Positions 1 to 10,984 of a stretch of 64,000 bases of DNA are shown here, one piece after another. The DNA comes from Zoroaster sp. YZ-2022 (Eukaryota > Echinodermata > Asteroidea > Forcipulatida > Zoroasteridae). The position numbers and the translations under genes are program-made. Location: NCBI GenBank assembly GCA_029582265.1, contig CM055819.1:41034761-41098760 (forward strand), written 5' to 3'. A model generated the notes under the pieces. It saw nothing but the letters and a program-made list of their open reading frames with translations. It was not told where the DNA came from and did no database searches. Numbering within the stretch: the stretch's first letter is position 1; the number at the start of each line of letters is the position of its first letter.

Positions 1-1046
1 CAAAAAAATCATCTCAACAACCACAAAGGGTAAATTGACATTTTACCATTGTATGCATTGTTAATTGTCGAAAAATGTTTACACAAAGGTGACCCCTAAT
101 TGACCTTCTGTCAAACCGAAATCAAAGTTTAATATTCAAAAAATCATATCTCAACAACCAAAACAGGTAAATTCACAATTTTTTATACCATTGTACCAGA
201 CTGTTAATTGTCAAAGATATTTGCAAAAGATGACCCATTTTTGACCGCGCCCTGTCAAACCAGGAAGTCAGGTTTAATATTTAAAAAAAAATCATATCTC
301 AACAACCACAAGGGGGTAAATTCACAATGTTTGTACCATTGTACAGATCGCTAATTGTCAAAATATATTTACAAAAAAGATGACCCCAATTTGACCTTCC
401 TGTCAAGGCGGAAGTCAAAAATTAACTATATTTAAACAAAATCATATCTCAACCACAAGAGGTAAATTGACATTTTGCCTTGTATAGAATTCATTATCGA
501 ACTCACCATGTACAGATCGTTAATTGTCAAAAATATTTACACAAAGGTATTTAATTTTGTGCTTCTGTCCAAACCAGGTCAAAGTTTAATATTTAAAAAT
601 CATATCCTCCAACAACCAAAACAGGTAGGTACAATTTTAATGCCATTGTACAGATCCTTGTGTCAAAATATACACAAAAAAGATGAGCCCCAAATTTTTA
701 TTTCCTGTCCAAAACCTGGAAGTCAAGTTTAATATTTTAAAACAATCATATATCAACAACCTCAAGATGTAAATTCACAATTCCTCCACCATTGTACAGA
801 TCGTTAATTGTCAAAAATATTTACAAAAAGCTGACCCCAATTTGACCTTTATGTCCTGTGTCAACCGGAAGTCAAGTTTGTATTAAAAAAAATCGCCTCT
901 CTAACCCAACCACAAAGTGAATTTAAAAAATTGCACCATTGTACAGATCATTAATTATGCAAATATTTAACAAAAGTTGACCCCAATTTGACCTTACATC
1001 CTCCCGAACACCTAGGTTTGTCGGGGAAAACAAACTCTGAATCTAA
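1..1046 (+). mobile_element. Helentron-like non-autonomous element A, 3' portion
   Basis: The element is cut by the left edge of the window. It consists of about seven diverged copies of a ~130-150 bp unit carrying phrases such as TTGACCTTACTTCCTGTC and ATCATATCTCAACAACCAC. It ends with CCCGAACACC (1004-1013), a hairpin with arms GTTTGT (1016-1021) and ACAAAC (1030-1035), and then CTAA at 1043-1046. A hairpin followed by CTRR is the rolling-circle (Helitron) 3' signature. A sub-terminal inverted copy of the left end is the asymmetric terminal repeat of Helitron2/Helentron. No Rep/helicase coding is visible, so it is non-autonomous. The family assignment is inferred from the termini. Confidence 0.72.
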
Positions 1047-1048
1047 AT

Positions 1049-1560
1049 GAGTGTTCGAGCGCGCAGCCTGTTCTGTGTTTTTGTACTGTTTTTTAAAAGT
1101 TTTTACTTCTTCCTCAGTGGCCCTTGTCCGGTAACAAAGGCATCCTTGCTAAGCATTTACAGCCTTCAAACTTAACACACCAAACAGAACATATCAAGCA
1201 GACGAAACCGTTTGCTGTGATGTCATGATGCATCATCAGGTGTCGAATTAAGCTAAATCAAAGTTTAATATTTCAAAATCATATCTCATGAACCCCCAAA
1301 GATATTTTTCTAATCTTTGCATCATTCGAAGATCGTAAATTATGTGATTTTTTAGTTTTTAGGCGGTCCCCAATCTGACCTCTCCTTCCGGTCCGAAACC
1401 GGGAAAGTTGAAAATTCAAAATTTCTAAAATCATATCTCATGAACCATAGAAGATATTTTCACAATCTTTTTATTATCTTAAGATCTTGAACTATGTCAT
1501 TTCGTTTCCAGACGTGACCCCAATCTGACCTTTCCCTTCCGGTCGAAACCCGGGAAAGGT
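1049..1560 (+). mobile_element. Helentron-like element B, 5' end plus diverged repeats
   Basis: It starts GTGTTCGAGCGCG only a few bases after the CTAA end of element A. Positions 1049-1160 align with the first ~110 bp of the element at 7642: TGTTCGG-like start, GTTTTTGT, T-rich run, ACTTCTTC, then TTGTCCGGTAACAAA and ATCCTTGC. Two older ~160-bp units follow (1255-1400, 1401-1560) with ATCATATCTCATGAACC and CTTCCGGTC(C)GAAACC. The 3' end is not seen, so the right limit is approximate. Confidence 0.55.
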
Positions 1561-2839
1561 TCGTCAGCTGTCTGAATCACTATTCCCTGTATTGCGAATG
1601 GCCATATCGCGCGTGCAGAATACGTAGCACAGCAGCCTGCGAGTTTAATACTGGCCCTACAACGTAAAAGCCTTGTCACCGGGGCGGTACGGGGCAATTT
1701 TTCAGGCAATAAAGTTGCTGGCAATGGGAATTGCTCGGAGATTGCCCTGGCATTTCATGCAATCAGTGGCAATGAGTGAACTGGCTTCTACTTTGGGGCA
1801 ATCTGTCAAGGCAATCTCAATCACATTGCGTATCAGTGATCCGCGACATTTATCACAGGCAAACATTTTCAGCGGCCATTTTAATTCTCGTTTACATGAA
1901 AAAAATACGCGAAATTTTTGCCGTTCTTTTTAACTCAAAAGCAAAGCTAAAATAAAAAATAGGTTAAAAAAAGGGGAAAGAAATACATTTTGGGATAACG
2001 GATTTTTTGGAAATTTTTGTGTGTGGTTCTGGAAAAAAGGGGTTTAAAAACTGTTGCCATGCAGTCAAAGTTTTTTTTTTTCAAAAGAAAAGGCATTTTC
2101 GGTTGGAAAAATACTTCATTGTGTAACTCGCCTGGCACAGTAAAACATGTGCAAAAATCCATTAAATTTTAATATAAAACCAGTGTTCTGTGTGCTGTTG
2201 TCTCTTCTGCAATTCTGCATGTTCTTCGTGTCAGCGAAATATATCCCTAACTCAACCTAAAGAGATGCTTTTACTTGATTAGTCTGCTAGTTGTATACAA
2301 ATTGTCATAGGGGCACCTGTTTTTCTGAGCTAGGTTACATTTGTTTGTTTTGTTATTGTAAGCATAAAAAGTCTGTCCCTCTATGCTTCTAAGAAGGTCA
2401 GGTCTTATAACATAAAAAGATGAAGAGCCTGCATAAAAAAAAGAAAACTAATACGTGAAGAAAAGCTGCAGAGGGATGAGTTAAATTTGAGTTAAATTGG
2501 AAAATAAACATGCAGGTATGTTGGTGGACAACATGTACACCAAAAATTCAGGATGGAAAATGCAAATGGGGTGGGGGTGATGAAGGGTTTGTTTGCAATT
2601 ATAGGACATTCTTTACAGGTAATAATGGCCTTTCCCATTCAAATTTATTTTCACAGAATCATTTGAATATTTCTTTATATTTTTGTATTTAGCTCTCCAG
2701 TATGCTGAGTAATTTGGGAAACTAGATGCAATGGCTGGCATCAGTGAGAATCAGTTCAACAACCTAGAAAACATCTAAAACCTAGCCCCAAAGGTATTAA
2801 TAAATCTGTGGTACAAACCTTGTAAATGTGTGTGTGCGT

Positions 2840-2940
2840 GTGTGGACCAGGCATTACATTTACTGTGTGGACTTGAGAAGAAAAGATGTCCACACAGGTG
2901 CAGGAAGTGCTATGCGCTGTGTGGACTTACCCGTCCACAC
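2840..2940. repeat. Cluster of GTGTGGAC / GTCCACAC half-sites
   Basis: The 8-mer GTGTGGAC occurs at 2840, 2865 and 2919, and its reverse complement GTCCACAC at 2888 and 2933. That is five occurrences in 101 bp, in both orientations, so several small hairpins are possible. Function is unknown. Confidence 0.6.
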
Positions 2941-3160
2941 AACGTTTTGGACTTTGGGAAAAAGTACGAATATCTCGAAATTAGAGATTTGTCTGAAGCA
3001 GGTTCTTTGACTTAAATCCGAAGGATATTATTAAAAGAGGAAAAATGGGGCAAAACCGCTCTCAAAAACCACTCTTCTGTGGCAAATGGAACGATTTTAA
3101 ATTTCCTATCATAAGTACACGAGAACAAGGAAATATCCACAGGTGTATGGACCGTAAACC

Positions 3161-3186
3161 TGTGTGTGTGTGTGTGTGTGTGTGTG
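3161..3186. repeat. (TG)13 microsatellite
   Basis: Uninterrupted TG dinucleotides. A shorter imperfect GTGTGTGCGTGTG lies at 2828-2840. Confidence 0.95.
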
Positions 3187-4389
3187 GATGATTGCATTTC
3201 TCCTGACTGCCCTTGATCCCCACTCCATGACCACCAACCTACATTGAAGATTGTGATTTTATTTTCAAAAAGCAAGTTCTTTTTAACTTTATCTACAATG
3301 TTGTATTCTTTCCCAGTGAAAACAGGTCAACTCGTATGCGTGCCAACTCATTACTTTGCAACTCATACTCATTTGGTCAACTCGACCCATAAAAATATTC
3401 ATTACTGAATATTGCTGGCGTATGTACGGGTTGACGTCCGGTGGAAGTATTACAGGTTAGGCAGAAGTACTCTTGTTGTACCATAGTGTCTGTAGTTCCT
3501 CCATGCTAGTAGTGCTTATGTGCTTTTGATGATGGCTGCATTGCGGTTTATGATAGTAGCACTCAATTTTCTCACTAAAGTAGACCGAAACAAATATCAG
3601 CACCTTTATTGAGATAATGAAAAACAAGGAAGACGTCCATGTAACTTTCTATTCCATTGTAAAACTAACTTACACTGGCATTGTTCTGGAGGATCATTTT
3701 TCTAAAGTTGCATACTTTTTCGGACAGTTTACATCAATCCATCATCCTGATAATAACATATGAAACATTCAAAGTTATGTGTGTTTTGTGGCATGACCCA
3801 TTCGTCGTCCCTCTTTGAAAACATTTAATGTTGTTTTACATGATTCGTTTATATTTCAGATCAACGGTATCCATTTGTGCTACTGCTACAAGGTGTGTCA
3901 GAGTCTGTGTGTAACTTTGATCAATGGCCAGCATTTCAAAGTTTATCCATTCATCAAAAGGGTTAATGTATGATTCAAATTATTTTATATGGACTTATCC
4001 TATCTGTGGCAGTCTTTACCCTCAAGAGAATTGTTTTTAGGACCCTCAAGACATATCTAGGTCTTTCTACGAATTTCTTTAACATGTTAGAACAAAAATA
4101 TCGTACTGAGGAATTCTTATTATATTTTAGGCTGGACCCAAACATCCTCACAAATGTAGTTATTAAGCAATATCTGTTGGTGATCTAGTAAAAATGTATA
4201 TTGGCGACAGTGAATCCTAACGGCAGTTGGGCCATATAAACATAATAAACATACCCTCCCCCAATATTTATTGCATGGGTGTGTCAGCCTTGGAATGCCT
4301 TTACTTAGATCACCCAATTTAAAGTTCCTATTTTATTTGTATGCTCGCATTGGGATAGTACTGACCATCAATCCCATAAACACAATTGG

Positions 4390-4634
4390 TTAAACAGAAC
4401 AGTATCGCCACGATCAGAGCAGAACCGTTTCTACAAACAGGCCGTAGGTTGGTGTCCCTAGTTTAAGACGAACATATATTGTTCACTGAAAATTACTGGG
4501 TCATTGTGCACGCAACAACATGAATATGACCTTATCATGTGAGTATTATTTTCAGTCACTGGGTTAAACTAGAACTTGAACTCTGATTCCATGCCCTGAT
4601 CATTGATCATCGAATGATATTGCCACCTTTAAAA
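4390..4634 (+). mobile_element. MITE family 'M51', full-length copy
   Basis: It begins TTAAACAGAACAGTATCGCC and ends GATATTGCCACCTTTAAA, so the ends are inverted relative to each other. Inside is TTTTCAGTCACTGGGTTAAAC followed by CTCTGATTCCATGCCCTG, the phrase that recurs in all other copies (25176, 26034, 47373, 49027). The right-hand ~50 bp is the ancestor of the 51-bp satellite unit at 26486-47279. There is no coding capacity. Confidence 0.75.
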
Positions 4635-5929
4635 CAATAACTTTAAAATGACTATTTAACATGAAAATGTTATTCAACAGTTAATGACAAATAAATACAT
4701 ACAATCAGAAGATCATTTCAGTATTGTTTTGTTTCTTTTTATTTACAGTTATCCTTTAAGAATTACATTGTATTGTCTCTTCCTGTAAGTATTGTTTTAA
4801 AAAACTGAACCCAAACATTTAAATATTATAACACTTGATCGAATTTGTCATTGTATTGTACAAGACACACACACCTTACCTCGGGGAAAATGTGTAATGA
4901 TCAAGCTGTGATGATACATTATTTATTTCTTTTTGTTTTTTTAGTTTATGACGGCAATCAATTTGGGGTAACAGTTTGTAATGCTCCCTTGACAAAAGGT
5001 TTTCAGGAACTGAGTTAATTTAAATACAAATCAATCAATTAAATTTGACGTATGTATTTTTAACTTATATTTTATTATTTCTTTTCTTTTATTATTTTAT
5101 CAACTTAATTAAATTTACATTTTGCAAAGTGTTACAATTTTTAAACGAATAACATCAATAAATTTCCCACAATGATTGTTTAATAAACAATGTGGCAAAA
5201 AAGTCTAGACAAAACAAAAATGGTTGGTAATTTTTCCCAAAATTGTTTGGGTGTTTACTTTTAAATATTGGTTTTGGATTAGCCAGTTAACAGAATTTAT
5301 AAATGGTCCAGTATTAATTTGTTTTCATTTTTAATTCATGTAATAACCAAATAATATGTTTCATTTATCATTATCACCTTGAGCAGACTACCCACATTTT
5401 GTTGAGACATGACCTAATCTGACCTCTCCTTTCTTTCAGGAAACCAGAAAGGTTTAAATGAAGAAAAAATATTCTGAATCACTATTCTGTAAATGTATAT
5501 TTTGCTATTTTCAGAAAAATTGAAATTTTTACCAAATTTGGCACAATTGACACCCATATTATGAGAAAAATTTGTGTGTATGACTTCACATGATTGAGAC
5601 CGGAACTTACAGTTGGAAGAATTTAAAATTATATTGGATGACTGAAGCAGAAGTTAGTATTCAGTCCAGTATAGCACATTATATGTTATTTTATTACTTA
5701 TATTATGAAAACTCATACCTCCTGAGGTAACTCTTATCTTTTATTTATTTTATTTTTATAGTGGGTTCTGACCACAAAACATCAAATCGTTCTTAAAATA
5801 AAACATAGTCTTCCAAGTCACTTGTTAATTTCACTTAACATGTGCTGCTTAAATCACTGCTTTTCCAAAGTTTCAACACTCAATATCTCAGGAACTAAAA
5901 TGACCTATTAGAAAACAAAAAACACAATT
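4635..5929. other. No recognisable gene, 1.3 kb
   Basis: AT-rich. It contains one dispersed repeat (5150-5230) and a Helentron-unit remnant at about 5400-5455 (CATGACC..AATCTGACCTCTCC..). Nothing else was recognised. Confidence 0.6.
5150..5230 (+). repeat. Dispersed repeat shared with 60698-60780
   Basis: ACATCAATAAATTTCCCACA and AATGATTGTTTAATAAACAA match 60698-60780 with few changes, in the same orientation. These are two copies of an otherwise undefined interspersed repeat. Confidence 0.7.
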
Positions 5930-6240
5930 GAATTCCTTACATTAATAGCTTGTAATTCTTGTGAAATGAGCTACTCATAAATGCTTTGATGGTCAAATTA
6001 GTGGTGGCACACAAGTAAGCGATTTTAAAAGGTTACATATCTCATAGAAGCTTCAATTTGATGTATAATTTGACAAAAGCTGGGGGAAAAATAAAAATAG
6101 GGTGTTAAAGCTATGTAATGTAATCTTACCTGCTCAGGTAAGTTGGAAAACAAATGGATGATGGACATGAATGCTTACTTTAAATTATTCCAAGATATTT
6201 ATTTCATGAAAATGAGGCCTCGTATTTGAGATTTGGAGCC
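5930..6240 (+). repeat. Composite interspersed repeat (matches 19285-19545 and 54360-54475)
   Basis: The first part (ATAAATGCTTTGATGGTCAA, GAGCTTCAATTTGATGTA-like, GGGGGAAAAA) matches 19320-19520. The second part (TGTAATCTTACCTGCTCAGG, ATGGATGATG, CAAGATATTTATTTCATGAA) matches 54361-54470, which is part of the MITE at 54312. No coding. Confidence 0.7.
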
Positions 6241-6250
6241 AATATAGAAT

Positions 6251-6929
6251 GGGAATTTTGACATGGTTCTATGTATGAAATATTCTTTGAAATATACATA
6301 TCAGAACTATGATCAATGACGTCATTACTACGTCAGTACGGAAAATTTAAAACAGGTCGAAAAAAAAAAAATTCTCTATCTCAAAATTATAGATCAGAAT
6401 TTTGTCAAAGTTCGAATATAAACAATCTATGTCAATATGAAGACAACTGGAAAGTTTCATCTTAATCACGTGACCATAACAATATGAGAATAAAAAGTAG
6501 TTTACGATACAATTTAAGGTAATAAACAAATTAAGCGATTTTCCTTCGCCAATAATACAAACTAAAGGGGCGCTATGCACATTTGCAGTTGGACATAATA
6601 TTATGTCCAACCGCTAAATGCATAACCCCCCTTTAAACTAACGAACGAAACCATTGTTGTGACATTCATTTAGGCTTTACAGAACTCTGATATTGTAATC
6701 AATTAATTACTGGCATTACTTATTTTAAATTGTGTAATTGCAATTTTGACAATTTTCTATTTTTTCCTTTCTCCTTCCTTCTCGATGAAGTTTATCGAAT
6801 TCAAAAAAACATTTTCAAAGTTCACAGAGCCTTCAACTTGACAGATACTTATACCATAACATGTAGTTGTCAACTTATGACATATAGTTTGTAAAAGTTG
6901 TAACGTCATGGTGACGTCATCAGATAGCG
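6251..6929. other. No recognisable gene, 0.7 kb
   Basis: AT-rich, with only one short unrelated open frame. There is a small hairpin with arms GCACATTTGCAGTTGGACAT-like and GTCCAACCGCTAAATGC-like at 6575-6622. Nothing else was recognised. Confidence 0.5.
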
Positions 6930-7630
6930 AACACATTAAAAAATTTTAATATTTCCAAAAATCATATCTCATGAACCACAAAAGATATTTTCACAATCTT
7001 TGCATCATCTTACATATCTTGAATTAACATTTCGTACACAGACATGACCCCAATCAGGCCTCTCTTTCCGGTCGAAACCGGATAAGGTATATGCCTTCAG
7101 TGGACGAAATTACTATTGACATGTGACCTTTTAAAAAATGTGAAGGATGACGTCATCACCTGTCACAGTGTCCTCTTGTGGCAGGTTTAGAAAAATAATA
7201 ATCTCAAAAATCAAAGGAAATTTGAATATGACTTCTGCGAATAAAGTGATAGTGACATCTTATATTCTCAAAAATATGTTTGATAACAGTTCAGAGCCTA
7301 GTGGCATTTAAAAAAAAGGATTATTTTACCATGTCAGAAATTGAACCAAAGCAAGTACTAACGTTATTTTTCATGATCATGAGGAAGTTTCATTGTGTCA
7401 TATATACCTTAAATCACCTGTTCTGACCTTTACTTCCGGTCTAAACAGGAAGTCTAAAGTCAACACATTCAATGCAAAATTGATATATTTTGAATATGAA
7501 ATTGATATTGTTATAATAAAAGATGATGCACCTTGCACAATATGATATTGACATCATCGATGATAATTTGATTGAACCGGAAGTTGACTCGAACACCGTG
7601 TGTTTGTTCTAACAAACACTTAAGCTCTAG
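6930..7630 (+). mobile_element. Helentron-like element C, degenerate, with 3' end
   Basis: Old copies of the family unit are visible at 6950-7090 (ATCATATCTCATGAACC, CTTTCCGGTCGAAACCGG) and 7430-7460. The 3' end is clear: CGAACACC (7590-7597), a hairpin with arms GTGTTTGT (7600-7607) and ACAAACAC (7612-7619), then CTAG at 7627-7630. The 5' boundary is not defined. Confidence 0.62.
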
Positions 7631-9323
7631 TTTATATTTTTTTAGGTGTTCGGGTATGTGCCCGAAACACCTATTGTTTTTGTTCGGTTTTTTTTTTTTT
7701 TTACTTCATCTTCTTCTCCCCAATAACTGTCCGGTAACAAACACATACTTGCAAACTTCACATGAACTTGAAACTTGGCATGTGTACTTAGAACTTAACA
7801 AGTAGATGAAACTCGAGTTGTATGAGGACCCCGATTTGACCTACTTCCTGTCCAAACCGGAAGTCAATGTTTTATATTTAAAAATCATATCTCAACAACC
7901 ACAACAGGTAAATGGACATTTTTTTGCACTATTGTATAGATTGTTAATTGTCGAAAAATATTTACAAAACATGCATTTGACCTTACTTCCTGTCCAAACC
8001 GGAAGTCAAAGTTTAACATTAAAAAATCATATCTCAACAACCACAAGAGGTAAATTCACAATTTTTGTACCATTGTACAGATCATTAATTGTCAAAAGAT
8101 ATTTACACAAGGTGACCCCAATTTGACCTTACTTCCTGTCCAAACCGGAAGTCAAAGTTTAATATTTAAAAAGAATAATATCTCAACAACCACAAGAGGT
8201 AAATTACCATTGTACAGATCGTTAATTGTCAAAAAATATTTACAAAAAGGTGACCTCAATTTGACCTTACTTCCTGTCCAAACCGGAAGTCAAAGTTTAA
8301 TATTTAAAAAGAATAATATCTCAACAACCACAAGAGATAAATTCAAATTTTTGTACCATTGTACAGATCGTTAATTGTCGAAAAATATTTACAAAAAGGT
8401 GACCCCAATTTGACCTTACTTCCTGTCCAAACCGGAAGTCAAAGTTTAATATTTAAAAAAATCATATCTCAACAACCACAACAGGTAAATTCACAATTTT
8501 TGTACCATTGTACAGACCGTTAATTGTCAAAGAATATTTACAAAAAGATGACCCCAATTTTACCTTACTTCCTGTCCAAACCGGAAGTCAAAGTTTAATA
8601 TTTAAAAAGAATAATATCTCAACAACCACAAGAGGTAAATTCACAATTTTTATACCATTGTACAGATCGTTAATTGTCGAAAAATATTTACAAAAAGGTG
8701 ACCCCCAATTTGACCTTACTTCCTGTCCAAACCGGAAGTCAAAGTTTAATATTTAAAAAATCATATCTCAACAACCACAACAGGTAAATTCACAATTTTT
8801 GTACCATTGTACAGACCGTTAATTGTCAAAGAATATTTACAAAAAGATGACCCCAATTTGACCTTACTTCCTGTCCAAACCGGAAGTCAAAGTTTAATAT
8901 TTTTTAAAATCATATCTCAACAACCACAAGAGGTAAATTCACATTTTTTGTACAATTGTACAGATCGTTAATTGTCAAAACAATTTTACACAAAGGTGAC
9001 CCCAATTTGACCTTTACTTCCTGTCTAAACCGGAAGTCAAAGTTTAATATTTAAAACAAAATCTTCCACAAGAGGTAAATTCACAATCTTTGCACCATTG
9101 TACAGATCGTTATTTGTCAAAACAATTTTACAAAAAGGTGACCCCAATTTGACCTTACTTCCTGTCCAAACCGGAAGTCAAAGTTTAATATTTAAAAAAA
9201 TCATATCTCAACAACCACAAGAGGTAAATTGACATTTTTTGCACCAATGTCTAGATTGTTAATTGTCAAAAAAATATTTACACACAGGTGACCCCAATTT
9301 GACCTTACTTCCTGTCTAAACAG

Positions 9324-9511
9324 GAGTGTCGTGGCCGAGCGGTCTAGCGCACCGAACTCAAGTTCTGGTGTTGCCAGCAGCAGGGTGTGGGTTCGAGCCC
9401 CGGTCGTGACACTTGTATCCTTGAGCAAGGTACTTAACCATAATTGCTTCGTCCTTCGGATGGGACGTAAAGCCGTAGGTCCCGTGTGTTGTATAATGCA
9501 CGTAAAGTGGA
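9324..9511 (+). mobile_element. tRNA-Leu-derived SINE (copy 1, different 3' body)
   Basis: The head resembles tRNA-Leu(CAA). The A-box-like TGGCCGAGCGG is at 9332-9342, an anticodon-arm-like GAACTCAAGTTCTGG follows, and the B-box-like GGTTCGAGCCC is at 9390-9400. The body runs CTTGAGCAAGGTACTTAACC, GTCCTTCGGATGGGACG and CCGTAGGTCCC. It is not a functional tRNA gene: the intervening arm is extended and the SINE body continues directly. Confidence 0.8.
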
Positions 9512-9512
9512 T

Positions 9513-9872
9513 TGTCGTGGCCGAGCGGTCTATAGCGCACTGAACTCAAGTTCTGGTGTTGCCAGCAGCAGAGTGTGGTTCGAGCCCCAGCCGTGACACC
9601 TGTGTCCTTGAGCAAGACACTTAACCATAATTGCTTCTCTCCACCCAGGGGTTAAATGGGTACCTGTGAAGGCAGAGATGGTTTGCTCTCTATGCGCTAG
9701 AAATGGCAGCAATTGAGCTGTATACTCCCCAGGGAGCTGAGATGGTTTCAGGAATGATTTATGAGCCTTATGAGCCTTATGAGCAGGGATAATAATATAA
9801 TGCGCCTTGAGCGCCACTTAGTTGGTGGATACGTGCGCTATATAAATCTATACATTATTATTATTATTAAAC
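9513..9872 (+). mobile_element. tRNA-Leu-derived SINE (copy 2, full length)
   Basis: A box TGGCCGAGCGG at 9518-9528 and B box GGTTCGAGCCC at 9577-9587. The body is CTTGAGCAAGACACTTAACC, CTCTCCACCCAGGGG and TACTCCCCAGGGAGCTGAGA, ending in an (ATT)n tail at 9857-9872. The pair of SINEs interrupts a Helentron unit: TCTAAAC precedes and TAAACCGAAAGTC resumes after it, giving a short TAAAC target duplication. Confidence 0.85.
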
Positions 9873-10937
9873 CGAAAGTCAAAGTTTAATATTTAATTTT
9901 TTTTATCTCAACAACCACAAGAGGTAAATTCACAATTTTTGTACCATTGTACAGACCATTAATTGTAAAAAAATATTTACAAAAGATGACCCCAATTTGA
10001 CCTTACTTCCTGTCCAAACCGGAAGCCAAAGTTTAATATAAAAAATCATACCTCAACAACCACAACAGGTAAATTGACATTTTGTGCACCATTGTATAGA
10101 TTGTTAATTGTCGAAAAATATTTACACAAATGTGACCCCAATTTGACCTTACTTCCTGTCCAAACCGGAAGTCAAAGTTTAATATTTAAAAATCATATCC
10201 TCAACAACCACAAGAGGTAAATTCACAATTTTTGTACCATTGTACAGATTGTTAATGGTCAAAACAATTTTACACAAAGGTGACCCCAATTTGACCTTTA
10301 CTTCCTGTCTAAACCGGAAGTCAATGTTTAATATTTAAAAAAATCATATCTCAACAACCACAAGAGGTAAATTGACATTTTTTGCACCATTGTATAGATT
10401 GTTAATTGTCAAAAAATATTTACACAAAGGTGACCCCAATTTGACCTTACTTCCTGTCTAAACCGGAAGTCAAAGTTTAATATTTAAAAAAATCGTATCT
10501 CAACAACTACAAGAGGTAAATTAACATTTTTTGTACCATTGTACAGGTCGTTCATTGTCAAAAAATATTTACACAAAGGTGACCCCAATTTGACCGTACT
10601 TCCTGTCCAAACCGGAAGTCAACGTTTAATATTTTTAAAAATCATATCTCAACAACCACAAGAGGTAAATTCACAATTTTGTGTACCATTGTACCAGATC
10701 GTTATTTGTCAAAACAATTTTACACAAAGTTGACCCTAATTTGACCTTTACTTCTGCCCAAACCGGAAGTCAAAGTTTAATGTTTAAAACAAAATCTTCC
10801 ACAAGAGGTAAATTCACAATATTTGCACCATTGTACAGATCGTTATCTGTCAAAACACTTACACAAAGGTTACCCCAATTTGACCTTTACTTCCTCCTGA
10901 ACACCTAGAGTTTGTGTATACAAACTCGAATTTCTAG

Positions 10938-10951
10938 TTATTATTATTATT

Positions 10952-10984
<33 letters not shown>
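10938..10984. repeat. (TTA)n(TTG)n microsatellite
   Basis: Trinucleotide run directly abutting the CTAG 3' end of element D, so the element inserted beside it or the run grew at the junction. Confidence 0.9.

Larger units (their letters stand above)
1563..4389. other. No recognisable gene, 2.8 kb
   Basis: AT-rich sequence with only short unrelated open frames and no protein family I recognise. It holds a run of repeated GCAAT words (1700-1830), a GTGTGGAC motif cluster (2840-2940) and a TG microsatellite (3161-3186). Confidence 0.6.
7826..10890 (+). repeat. ~148-bp tandem repeat inside element D
   Basis: The phrase GTCAAAGTTTAATATTT recurs at about 8150, 8290, 8438, 8588, 8736, 8886, 9034 and 9177, a spacing of 142-150 bp, and continues from 9885 to 10780. 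Every unit carries ACTTCCTGTC then AAACCGGAAGTC, that is, two inverted GGAA cores. Small open frames come and go between units and are not genes. The array is split by SINEs at 9324-9872. Confidence 0.9.
7642..10937 (+). mobile_element. Helentron-like non-autonomous element D, complete
   Basis: The left end is TTAGGTGTTCGGGTATGTG, itself a small hairpin (AGGTGTTCGGG / CCCGAAACACCT, 7644-7672). A T-rich tract, CTTCTCC and CCGGTAACAAA follow. The body is about 17 units of a ~148-bp tandem repeat, interrupted by two SINE copies (9324-9872). The right end is CCTGAACACCT (10896-10906, inverted copy of the left end), a perfect hairpin 10908-10927 (GAGTTTGTGT / ATACAAACTC), and CTAG 10934-10937. This layout (asymmetric inverted repeats, central minisatellite, 3' hairpin) is that of Helentron-associated (HINE/DINE-like) elements. 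There is no Rep/helicase ORF. Superfamily is inferred from structure. Confidence 0.78.

Noticed and set aside
7806..8756. Series of ~80-106 codon frames with LPVQTGSQSLIFK repeats
   Set aside because: They are translations of the ~148-bp Helentron minisatellite and break at each length change.
9332..9400. Possible tRNA-Leu genes (also 9518-9587 and 26139-26209)
   Set aside because: A and B boxes are present but the acceptor stem and variable arm do not fold cleanly, and a SINE body with an ATT tail follows.
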